Assembly (NCBI GenBank): GCA_965207945.1
Contig: OZ242303.1
Location: forward strand, 124,001 to 188,000
DNA: 64,000 nt
Reading direction: 5' to 3'
DNA from: JAAOII01 sp965207945
GTDB taxonomy: Bacteria; Pseudomonadota; Gammaproteobacteria; CBDBNL01; JAAOII01
Below the pieces are notes generated by a model. The model saw nothing but the letters and a program-made list of their open reading frames with translations. It was not told the DNA's origin and searched no databases. Shown here one piece after another: positions 52,780 through 61,300 of this stretch. Made by a program: the position numbers and the translations under genes. Within the stretch, counting starts at the first letter, position 1; each line of letters begins with the position of its first letter.

Positions 52780-53718
52780 TTAACCAAAAATTATTCCAGC
52801 CAGCAGTAACCAACCAAACCAATGATTATTACGAAAGCTGACTAAACACCTGCTTTCATTTTTATAACCTTCGGTAAAGAAGTAAAAGTAAACCAATAAC
52901 CCAGCCGCGCATATAAGAGCAGTATAGAAAACCATGCCTGCTTGCATCATCAAACCTACTGCCAATAAAACACCAAGCATCGTCAACTGCAATCCAACTA
53001 TAACCTTAGGAGTTACTTTGCCGAAATACAGTGCCCCCGAATGAATGCCGATACTAATATCATCTTTTCTATCACAAATTGCGTATTGCAAATCATAAGA
53101 GATTATCCATAATATATTTGCAGCAAACAACAACCATGCCAGTGCCGAGAGTTGGTTGGCAACTGCCGCATAAGACATTATGCAGCCCCAACCGAATACC
53201 AAACCAAGCACTAACTGTGGGACAGCTATAAATCTTTTACTAAGTGGATAGATTACAGTGCCAACGACTGCAGCGATACTCAAGTACCCGACAAGCGGGT
53301 TAAGTAGCAAAACCAAATACACAGCTACCAACATAAGCATAACAAAAAGCAGCAGTGCTCCCTTGCGAGTAATTTCTTTGCTTGCGAGTGGACGACTCTT
53401 GGTGCGTGCCACCTGTGGGTCCAAGTCGGCATCCCAAACATCATTGATAATGCAGCCAGCGCTACGAGTTATGAGTGCCCCAATTATGATGATAAGTACC
53501 AGCGCCGGTAGAGGAGGGGTGAAATTATATTCACCAGATAACACTGAGGTTAATATTAGCCCCATAATGGAAGGAGCTAAATCATAGCCGTATTGATTAA
53601 CCGCAGCCGCCAATCCCCACAAGGAAGGAGCCAGCAACAAGTAAAAGCCCGCTGGTTGATGCCAGCGCATCAATCTTATATATGGTGATATATGCTGTTG
53701 AATTGTGTGAGTTGCCAT
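52780..53718 (-). CDS. ubiA: 4-hydroxybenzoate polyprenyltransferase
   Basis: 312 codons, eight or nine transmembrane helices. It attaches the isoprenoid tail in ubiquinone synthesis. Both Asp-rich motifs are intact: NDVWDADLDPQVARTKSRP and YDLQYAICDRKDD. There is a small variable loop before the first motif. It lies 24 bases after the 3' end of rnpB and is read in the same direction. Confidence 0.95.
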   Translation of the reverse strand: MATHTIQQHISPYIRLMRWHQPAGFYLLLAPSLWGLAAAVNQYGYDLAPSIMGLILTSVLSGEYNFTPPLPALVLIIIIGALITRSAGCIINDVWDADLDPQVARTKSRPLASKEITRKGALLLFVMLMLVAVYLVLLLNPLVGYLSIAAVVGTVIYPLSKRFIAVPQLVLGLVFGWGCIMSYAAVANQLSALAWLLFAANILWIISYDLQYAICDRKDDISIGIHSGALYFGKVTPKVIVGLQLTMLGVLLAVGLMMQAGMVFYTALICAAGLLVYFYFFTEGYKNESRCLVSFRNNHWFGWLLLAGIIFG

Positions 53719-53742
53719 TGCTACTTTGCTACATAAAAAAGA

Positions 53743-54072
53743 GATGAGTTAATCTGTAAGCCGGGTTCTGTTATAGACAGCCATCCATCTAAGCGATTCA
53801 CCCGCGCCCACTGCGAGCAACAGTAATGGACGCTGTTTAATCTTGCTTCAAACGGGGTTTACCCTGCCGCCGCTGTTACCAGCAACGCGGTGCGCTCTTA
53901 CCGCACCATTTCACCCTTGCCTCAATCATAAAGAATGTGGCGGTATATTTTCTGTGGCACTTTCCGTGGGCTCGCGCCCCCCGACATAATCGGCGTTTTG
54001 CTCTATGAAGCCCGGACTTTCCTCCCCGATTATGCTTGCGCATAATCAAAGCGACTGCCCAATTAACTCATC
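53743..54072 (-). ncRNA. rnpB: RNase P RNA (bacterial type A)
   Basis: About 330 nt on the minus strand. Universally conserved segments are present in order: GAGGAAAGTCCGGGCT, then CAAGGGTGAAA with GTGCGGTAAGAGCGCACCG, and ACAGAACCCGGCTTA near the 3' end. P1 closes by pairing the ends (GATGAGTTAA / TTAACTCATC). The catalytic RNA of tRNA 5' maturation. The minus-strand promoter fits TTGCTA (54108-54103), 18-base spacer, TAAAAT (54084-54079). A short T-run follows the 3' end. Confidence 0.95.
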
Positions 54073-54078
54073 TGTTAT

Positions 54079-54108
54079 ATTTTATGGCATTTTTAGCGCA
54101 ATTAGCAA
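54079..54108 (-). promoter_or_regulatory. rnpB: rnpB promoter
   Basis: TTGCTA at 54108-54103 and TAAAAT at 54084-54079 with an 18-base spacer. The -10 ends seven bases before the proposed RNA 5' end, the right distance for a start there. Confidence 0.55.
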
Positions 54109-54206
54109 TTATATCCCTCCTTACCTTTTACCTTGAACTAAAGATGCAGGTCTGTTGTAGAGGCTAACGATGCTAGCCTCACACTTATGTATAGTTTCTA
54201 AGTTAC

Positions 54207-54557
54207 TTAGAGAGCTGGTATTCTCTTTCCAGTGCGTCTTTCTTCTACACCATTTGATATTTCTCTCTCAATTGTTTTTTTTGAACATTCAGATGAATTG
54301 ATTATTTGCAGGTGCTCATTAAGATAAGATTGGGTGTATCCTTCAACGCGTGTAAGAGCGCCAAATGCTTCATCCAGAAAAGTAGAGCCAGGAAGGAAAA
54401 TTAAACCCTCGTAGTCCACTTTTACAATATCATTTTCTTTCATAGCATCCATCAACATTTTGCGGAATGCTGCTCCGTTTGCAGGTCCATGTTCATCAGT
54501 ACTACCATAAGGCATTTCAGAGAAATCCTCAACAATATTAATAGTTTTTTCTTTCAT
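54207..54557 (-). CDS. STAS-like DUF4325 protein, copy B
   Basis: 116 codons; almost identical to copy A up to NSSECSKK, then diverging (TIEREISNGVEERRTGKRI). No ribosome site precedes its ATG. It follows the leader ORF by 10 bases and faces copy A. The degenerate 3' end in both copies suggests the cassette joins different C-terminal sequences at each site. Confidence 0.75.
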   Translation of the reverse strand: MKEKTINIVEDFSEMPYGSTDEHGPANGAAFRKMLMDAMKENDIVKVDYEGLIFLPGSTFLDEAFGALTRVEGYTQSYLNEHLQIINSSECSKKTIEREISNGVEERRTGKRIPAL

Positions 54558-54715
54558 AATTATAATTTTAGTTAATTGACCATTGTATAAAAATTCCTTT
54601 TATAGGAATATCTAATTCTGGGGAAGAAACTACCGACATTATTTCCCTCCACTACTATGTTCACTAGTGACTACCCCTATTACTTATTATAAATAATTCT
54701 GCCTCCATATTCAAG
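54230..54715 (-). repeat. DUF4325 cassette, copy B
   Basis: Inverted relative to copy A. It has TTGAAT at 54714-54709, TATAAT at 54691-54686 (17-base spacer), TCACTAGTGA at 54670-54661, GGAGG and the leader. Similarity begins at 54715, seven bases before the end of the upstream gene's frame. Confidence 0.85.
54568..54639 (-). CDS. 23-codon leader peptide of cassette B
   Basis: Same first 20 residues as the leader of copy A, then SIN before the stop, because the copy A stop (taa) is tca here. GGAGG is six bases ahead of the ATG. Conservation of the peptide in two copies, including in-frame extension, argues that it is translated. Confidence 0.45.
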   Translation of the reverse strand: MSVVSSPELDIPIKGIFIQWSIN

Positions 54716-54721
54716 CTTTTA

Positions 54722-55186
54722 TCAATTCAAAGAATTCTTTATATTCTTATTATGATACTTATCTATAAATGACTTTTCAAGTTGGTATTTAATTGTAAGC
54801 ATGTTGTTACTTATTTTAAATACTCTCACCTCTATTTTTAATGCATCTAACTTTTGAATATGTTCAATACCTTCTGTACATATATTTTGAAGTTCCTTAT
54901 ATGGAAATTCATCTATGGCAATATAGTTGTTCAAAATATTCACATACTGTTCAAACCATTCATATTGTGACATGATTTTTGCAACAATATGGCGATTAGA
55001 AGAACTATTGCTATTAGATAATATCCAAATATTTATAGATTCTTTTTCCAATTCCACAAGAATATCAATTGCTCGGGTAACCAATCCACGTATCTCAGCT
55101 CTTTCGCTGTTCTTTTTTGCTATCGCATATATAACCATCCAGCCAATAACTGTAAGCGCAATAGGCATTATCATTAAAATCTCCAT
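54722..55186 (-). CDS. Membrane-anchored protein of unknown function
   Basis: 154 codons. One N-terminal transmembrane helix (residues ~1-22, MPIALTVIGWMVIYAIA) followed by a helical, polar cytoplasmic or periplasmic domain with no motif I recognise. Its stop lies immediately upstream of cassette B and it points into it, so readthrough could join the two. It has no counterpart beside copy A. Confidence 0.5.
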   Translation of the reverse strand: MEILMIMPIALTVIGWMVIYAIAKKNSERAEIRGLVTRAIDILVELEKESINIWILSNSNSSSNRHIVAKIMSQYEWFEQYVNILNNYIAIDEFPYKELQNICTEGIEHIQKLDALKIEVRVFKISNNMLTIKYQLEKSFIDKYHNKNIKNSLN

Positions 55187-55372
55187 ACTTATGTGATTAT
55201 TATTTCTTTATTACATTCTATTATTCATATTGTTCATAGTATATTTTTTCAGAGTTCTTATCTTTTCTTATTTAAGGGTTATTATTATTAATTCAAGTGT
55301 AAGTCGTCTTATATTTATAAAAACTTTATAATAGCAAGAATATATTATTATTAAAGCAATGAGACACATATT
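55187..55372. other. AT-rich divergent region
   Basis: 186 bases between two divergent genes. A TATAAT at about 55327-55332 is 40 bases ahead of the GLUG lipoprotein start and may be its -10. Nothing else is seen. Confidence 0.4.
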
Positions 55373-56860
55373 ATGTATAAACTAACTGCTACAGCTGGAG
55401 TCAAGATTATGACGCCACAAACTTCTTTAACCTTACTATTAACTATCCTACTTTCTTTATTCATTGTCTCCTGCGACAAAGCCAATGTTCCTGCAGATCT
55501 TGATAAAGATGGAGTGGCTGATAATCAAGATGTAGATGATGACGGCGATGGCTTAATAGAAATAGCAACCGCTGATGAACTTAACCAAGTGCGCTATGAC
55601 CTGTTAGGGACAGGCCTCGCCAGTAGTAGTGCCGCCAGCAACACTGCAGGTTGCGGAGGGCAAGCAGGCATACAAGAATGCAGTGGCTACGAACTTACTG
55701 CGGATATATCATTGCAAGAATACGACAACTGGCAGCCCATAGGAGATTGTTTTATGTATAAAGAAGTAAGCAGTATTCTTTTTGGATGCCAGGCAACTAA
55801 CGCATTATTCAATAGCATCTTTGATGGCAATAATTACATCATCAGCGACCTTACCATAATAAATCCACCTGATAGCTACATTAATGCTTCGGGCTTGTTT
55901 GGAGCCATCGGCTCAGCTGCGCAATTACACAATGTTCATGTGCGCGCTGCAAGCATTAGCGGTGGCTTAAATAATGTGGGGATATTAGTTGGCTATGCAG
56001 ATAATGCCGTAATTACTGGCAGCTCGGCGCAAGGCAAGATTCACTCTGTGAATAAAAATACTGGAGCTCTGCTTGGTTATGGCAACCAAGTTGAAATCAC
56101 CTCATCTTATGTTGCTGGCAAAACTGTAGTTAGTGCCACTGGTAGTAATGTCGGCGCTATGCTTGGTATAGGTAATCAAGTTACGATTATCTCATCTTAT
56201 GTTACGGGCGCAACTGTCAGCGGAGTGGAGTGTATTGGTGGCATGGTTGGTTATGGAGTTAATTCCCGCATTGCAGCATCTTATGTTGCTGACGTGACCG
56301 TCAGTGGGATGACTAGCATTGGCGCTCTTATAGGCACTTGGGATTCTAGCACTACCACTGCGTCTTATGTTGCTGACGCAACCGTTAGCGGAATGGATAA
56401 TATAGGCACACTGGGTGGTGGCGGGACAGGAAGCACTACCACATCATCTTATACTACCGGCGCAGATGTCCGCGGAACTTCTAATATTGGTGCTTTGATT
56501 GGCGACATTAATAACAAGGTCACTTCGTCATATTGGAACAGCGAAACCACCAGCGTTAACTACAAAAATAATCCTAAAAGTAATATAGCATCAAACATTT
56601 TAGGCGAGCCACAAACAACTAATATACTGCAAAGCCAAACCGACTTTAATGGCATTTACAGCGGATGGGCTAATTATTGGTGCGACCCAGCGAGCGGTGA
56701 ATTCACCGCCAATAGTGATTCGCAACTGGCACAACAATTGGGCGGCGGTGATATTTCTGCCCTGAATACTTATCGTGCTTGGAATCTGGGCACGGCTAAT
56801 CAATATCCCGCCCTTACCTGCACCCCTGGTGGCTTAACGACTCAAGCAAAATTAAGATAA
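55373..56860 (+). CDS. GLUG-repeat lipoprotein with calcium-loop head
   Basis: 495 codons. Signal ending in lipobox IVSC (Cys 34). Directly after it is a thrombospondin-3-like calcium segment DKDGVADNQDVDDDGDGLIE and the family motif IATADELNQVRYDLLG, then a Cys-containing region (GCGGQAGIQECSGYEL). Ten or so GLUG-like repeats follow (ASGLFGAIG, NVGILVGYAD, IGALIGTWD), and the shared tail AWNLGTANQYPAL. ATG 55409 gives an equally good signal peptide. Fourth member of the family in this window. Confidence 0.8.
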   Translation: MYKLTATAGVKIMTPQTSLTLLLTILLSLFIVSCDKANVPADLDKDGVADNQDVDDDGDGLIEIATADELNQVRYDLLGTGLASSSAASNTAGCGGQAGIQECSGYELTADISLQEYDNWQPIGDCFMYKEVSSILFGCQATNALFNSIFDGNNYIISDLTIINPPDSYINASGLFGAIGSAAQLHNVHVRAASISGGLNNVGILVGYADNAVITGSSAQGKIHSVNKNTGALLGYGNQVEITSSYVAGKTVVSATGSNVGAMLGIGNQVTIISSYVTGATVSGVECIGGMVGYGVNSRIAASYVADVTVSGMTSIGALIGTWDSSTTTASYVADATVSGMDNIGTLGGGGTGSTTTSSYTTGADVRGTSNIGALIGDINNKVTSSYWNSETTSVNYKNNPKSNIASNILGEPQTTNILQSQTDFNGIYSGWANYWCDPASGEFTANSDSQLAQQLGGGDISALNTYRAWNLGTANQYPALTCTPGGLTTQAKLR

Positions 56861-56908
56861 TAACTCCATCGTAATGCTCGCAACGCGCCTATATATCATT
56901 TTTGGATA

Positions 56909-58111
56909 TCATTTTTGGCTTCTGATAAAGTGATCTTCTATCCCTTGCAAATTTCTAACCTTAATTTCCAAAAAATCTGATAATTGACATTCATCTATAC
57001 GACCTCCATAGTAATTACTAAATGCAAGGTTAAGGTATTTATCACCTAAATATGTTGTCTGGTTATTATAATAACTCCCTCCCCCTTTCTTCTTATCCTT
57101 TTTATTCTTTCTTTCTTCTTCCCACTCATCTTTCCACTCCTTATTTTTATTTTTATAAAATTCTTTGGTGATAAAATTATTATCCTTTAGTTTCCGAAGT
57201 ATAACTTCCTTACTAACTTTGTATTCATGCGCTAATTGAATAATAAATTTGTCATTAATACTATCAGTAGGTACAGAATGAATATTATTGGTGGATATAA
57301 AATCTTGTTTAGGAACTAAAAATTCTCTGGCAAAAGAGTTGCAAAATACTTCGTCTTTTCTATAAATACCTGTAAAAATATTTTCTACATCTTGCCGCAA
57401 ATCTACCCCTCCCTTATTAATTATGAAATGCCCTAACTCATGAAATAAGGTAAAAATTTGCCTATTAGGTGAGATGCTATTGTTAATATAAATAACCGGG
57501 AAATTCGCATCATCTAAATAAAAACCGTAGTAATCGTTGTTATGGAATGCTTCCTTAAATACCCAAACTCCTACCTTTTGTATTTTCTCTCTCCACTGTT
57601 TGAAAGCATCCTCCGAGGATTTCCATTTTGTTTGTTCTGCAACACTAACCCCCAATACTTCCCTGACTATCTTTGAATATTCTACCGTGCTCTCTTGTTT
57701 GACGTCCTTAAGTTTACTCCTAAGTATATTTACTTCATTAACCTGTCCGCCACTTAATTCTGCTATGTCTAATACTCTTGCCATTCCTTTTCTGATAATA
57801 AAATTAATTTCTGGCGGTATGTTATCAGAATAGTTTGGTGGAAGAGTCCGCAGTTCTTTGTTTGGTTCAAGCCCTTCAGGTGGAGCAGGCAAGAAAAAAA
57901 CGGCAATTGGAGTTTTATAAATTTTAGATAATTCTTTAATCTGAGCGTAAGAGGGATCTAGCTCTCCATTCTCCCATGATATTATGGTCTGATTAGATAC
58001 AGATTTAAGATTAATCTTATTTACCACGCCAGGTATAGAATAGCCAGAGAATTTTTCTCTTGCCCAACGCAGCACTTCGTGATTAACTTTTACTTTATAG
58101 CTAGTTGTCAT
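56909..58111 (-). CDS. XRE-family regulator with ImmA/IrrE metallopeptidase domain
   Basis: 400 codons from ATG 58111 (MTTSYKVKVNHEVLRWARE); 58147 is also open. N-terminal HTH (SVSNQTIISWENGELDPSY, then FFLPAPP) and a central zinc-peptidase motif LFHELGHFI, with a downstream CNSFAREFLVP. Proteins of this class control defence or mobile-element genes, often by cleaving a repressor or antitoxin. The C-terminal part is Lys-rich and unusual. It is divergent from the restriction enzyme gene 276 bases away, so it may control it. Confidence 0.8.
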   Translation of the reverse strand: MTTSYKVKVNHEVLRWAREKFSGYSIPGVVNKINLKSVSNQTIISWENGELDPSYAQIKELSKIYKTPIAVFFLPAPPEGLEPNKELRTLPPNYSDNIPPEINFIIRKGMARVLDIAELSGGQVNEVNILRSKLKDVKQESTVEYSKIVREVLGVSVAEQTKWKSSEDAFKQWREKIQKVGVWVFKEAFHNNDYYGFYLDDANFPVIYINNSISPNRQIFTLFHELGHFIINKGGVDLRQDVENIFTGIYRKDEVFCNSFAREFLVPKQDFISTNNIHSVPTDSINDKFIIQLAHEYKVSKEVILRKLKDNNFITKEFYKNKNKEWKDEWEEERKNKKDKKKGGGSYYNNQTTYLGDKYLNLAFSNYYGGRIDECQLSDFLEIKVRNLQGIEDHFIRSQK

Positions 58112-58147
58112 ATTCTTTACCTGTTTCACAATTCTATAAGGAAACAC

Positions 58148-58387
58148 AAGTTTTAAGTATGCATATTAGCATTATTTTTATATTTTTGCATAGAACTAAT
58201 TATACACCAAATAAAATATTTTTTGGTGGGCATAAGCTCATCTAATGGTTCGAGCAGAGCCAGTGGTGATGAATATAGCCCTCTACCCCTACAGATACCC
58301 AACGTAAATTATTCCAATACATTGCATTGGCGGATGTGTATAATATCCACTAGATATTAAAATATTTATACAACATTAATAAATAAG
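58148..58387. promoter_or_regulatory. Region between regulator and restriction enzyme
   Basis: 240 bases. TATGCATA at 58158-58165 (palindrome) and TGCATA at 58187-58192 may be operator half-sites for the divergent XRE protein. A minus-strand trace of the dispersed repeat (tctgtaggggtagaggg) lies at about 58276-58296. A TATAAT at about 58340-58345 is a likely -10 for the restriction enzyme gene. Confidence 0.4.
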
Positions 58388-61300
58388 ATGGCGACTACAC
58401 AACAACAGGAAACAACTGGCAGTTTTAATACGGTCTTACAAGAATTACGAGCTCTTTCCAGTGAACCACGCACAAGAGGGACATTGTTTGAGAACCTTAT
58501 GAAGAAATACTTCTTAACTGACCCTATTTATCGTAATAGATTTAAGCAAATATACACATGGGCTGAGTGCCCAGATACGAGCGGCAGTGACGAAGGGATT
58601 GATTTAGTTGCCATAACTCACGATGACGAACACTGTGCGATCCAGTGTAAATTCTATGCGGAAGACCACCGACTACAAAAAGGCGACATAGATTCATTTT
58701 TTACTGCCTCAGGCAAGCGCCCATTCACGGAAAGGATTATCGTTTCCACCACGAATAGTTGGAGTGAACAAGCTGAGCGTGCTTTAGATGGTCAGCATAT
58801 TGATTGTGAAAGAATAGGGCTGGCTAACCTTCAAAACTCTAAAGTTGTTTGGAGCAAATTACACACTCCCCAGGATCTTGTTAGGGTCCCTCCACAAGAA
58901 TTATTCAAGCACCAAAAAGAAGCCCTCAAAGATGTCCTTGCAGGATTCCAGCATGACGATGTTGGGCAATTAATAATGGCATGTGGGACTGGCAAGACCT
59001 TCACCTCGTTAAGAATTGCAGAAGAAATGGTGCCGAACGGCAGTGGCAATATTCTTTTTTTGGTGCCCTCTTTGTCTCTATTATCCCAGTCCCTGCGCGA
59101 GTGGTCTGCAAATGGAGAAATACCCCAACGCAATTTTGCGGTTTGTTCTGATGCTAAAGTGGGAAATAACGAAGAGGACATTCGCTCCTATGATCTTGAG
59201 ATACCCGCCACTACAGACGCCAAGAAACTTGCTAATAAATTAAAACAATCCACTGCCTCCAGTTCTAAAGTAACCAGACGCAACAATGTGGTATTTGGTA
59301 CCTATCAATCCATAGAAGTAGTCATAAAAGCCCAGCAACTTGGAGCTCCAGAATTTGATTTAGTTATATGTGATGAAGCTCACAGAACTGTTGGCTATAG
59401 CGCTAAAGAGAGACAGCAATCTTACTTTACCTTAATCCACGACAAAGAAAAACTAAAAGCAAAAAAGCGTCTATACATGACGGCAACATCAAGAATTTTT
59501 GCGCCAACAGTTAAAAAGAAAGTTGAAACATTAAAAGATATTGAGCTTTTTTCAATGGACGATAAAAGTATCTTTGGCAATGAGTTCCATCGGCTTAATT
59601 TTGCTAAAGCAGTAGAGGACAAACTACTCTCCGATTACAAGGTATTAATCCTAACCGTCACTGATAAAAATGCGGCTAACACTATCAAGGATATAACTGG
59701 CAAGGAAATAGAGCTTAGTGATGCTGCCAAGATTATTGGCTGCTGGAATGGATTAGCTAAACGCCTCTCAGACCCCAATGCTTTACCTAAGAATGAACGG
59801 ACTCCGATGAAAAGAGCTGTTGCTTATACTGGGACAATAGCTACCTCCAAACAGGTTAAAGATTTGTTCAATCAAGTAATCCAAGAATATCATAAAAAGC
59901 ACAAAGAGCTTGGCGGTACCACCTTATTAAAGTGCGAAGTTGACCATACAGACGGTACAGAAAACTCAATGGTGCGCAACACAAAACTTAACTGGCTAAA
60001 AGAAGATACGGACAATAATGAATGCCGTATTTTAAGTAATGCTCGTTGTTTATCCGAAGGGGTGGATGTGCCAGCATTGGATGCAGTGATGTTCTTACGC
60101 CCACGTAAATCAAAAATTGATATTGTGCAGTCGGTTGGCAGGGTAATGCGTCGAGCCCCAGGTAAGAACATGGGATATATAATCCTTCCAGTATTTTGTA
60201 ATACCGATGTCTCGCCTGAAGAAGCACTAAATAATAACGACACCTATAATGTGGTGTGGGAGACCATTCAGGCAATCCGCTCACATGACGAAAGAATGGA
60301 TGCGGAGATTAATAAAATTGAATTGAACAAAAAACCATCAGAGAGAATCCTAACAGATACAGTGGATGCCTCCGGTATTGGAAGTGGAGATACGGATGCA
60401 TCAGTATCCATAGATCTCAATCGTCAGGGGGAATTGCAATTTAATACAGAAACACTGCATCGCGCCATATTAGCAACTTTGGTCATGAAGTGTGGCACCA
60501 GACGTTATTGGCAAAATTGGGCGGAAGGTGTTGCCAATATTAGCCAAAATATAACCAGCAGAATTAACTCGTTAGTTGTGGATACAACCAGCAAGCATTA
60601 TCAAAAATTTAAGGATTTTCATAACGAGCTGAAGCATAATCTTAACCCAGCTATCACATCTGAAGAAGCAGTAGAAATGCTGGCACAACATATCATCACC
60701 ACTCCTGTATTCAATGCATTGTTTGAGGGTTATAATTTTGTTAAAAATAATCCAGTGTCTCAATCGCTAACCAAATTCCTTGAAGCAATAGAGTATGACA
60801 ACTTAACGGCAGAGACAAGGGAACTAGATAGATTCTTTAAGAATGTTCAGTCCAATGTAGCTGGCATAGATAACCTCGCAGGCAAGCAAAAAATAATTGC
60901 CGAACTTTATGAAAATTTCTTTAAGAAGACATTTAAGAAGCAAGCAGAGCGTTTAGGAATTGTATATACGCCAGTAGAAGTTGTGGACTTTATTCTTAAC
61001 AGCGCCGATGATTTATTGCACAAACATTTTGGTAAGAGATTAACCTCTAAGGGAGTTAATATTCTTGACCCATTTACAGGCACTGGTACTTTTATTTCCC
61101 GTCTGCTCCAATTAGGACTAATCAGCAAACAAGATTTAGCTCGCAAATATGCATCCGAGCTACATGCCAACGAAATAGTGCTGTTAGCTTATTACATAGC
61201 TACAATTAATATTGAGCAAACATATCATTTTTGTTTGGCTGAGGAAGATACAACTAGTCAACAAGGGCAGCAGAATAGCATCTATAAACAATTCCCCGGC

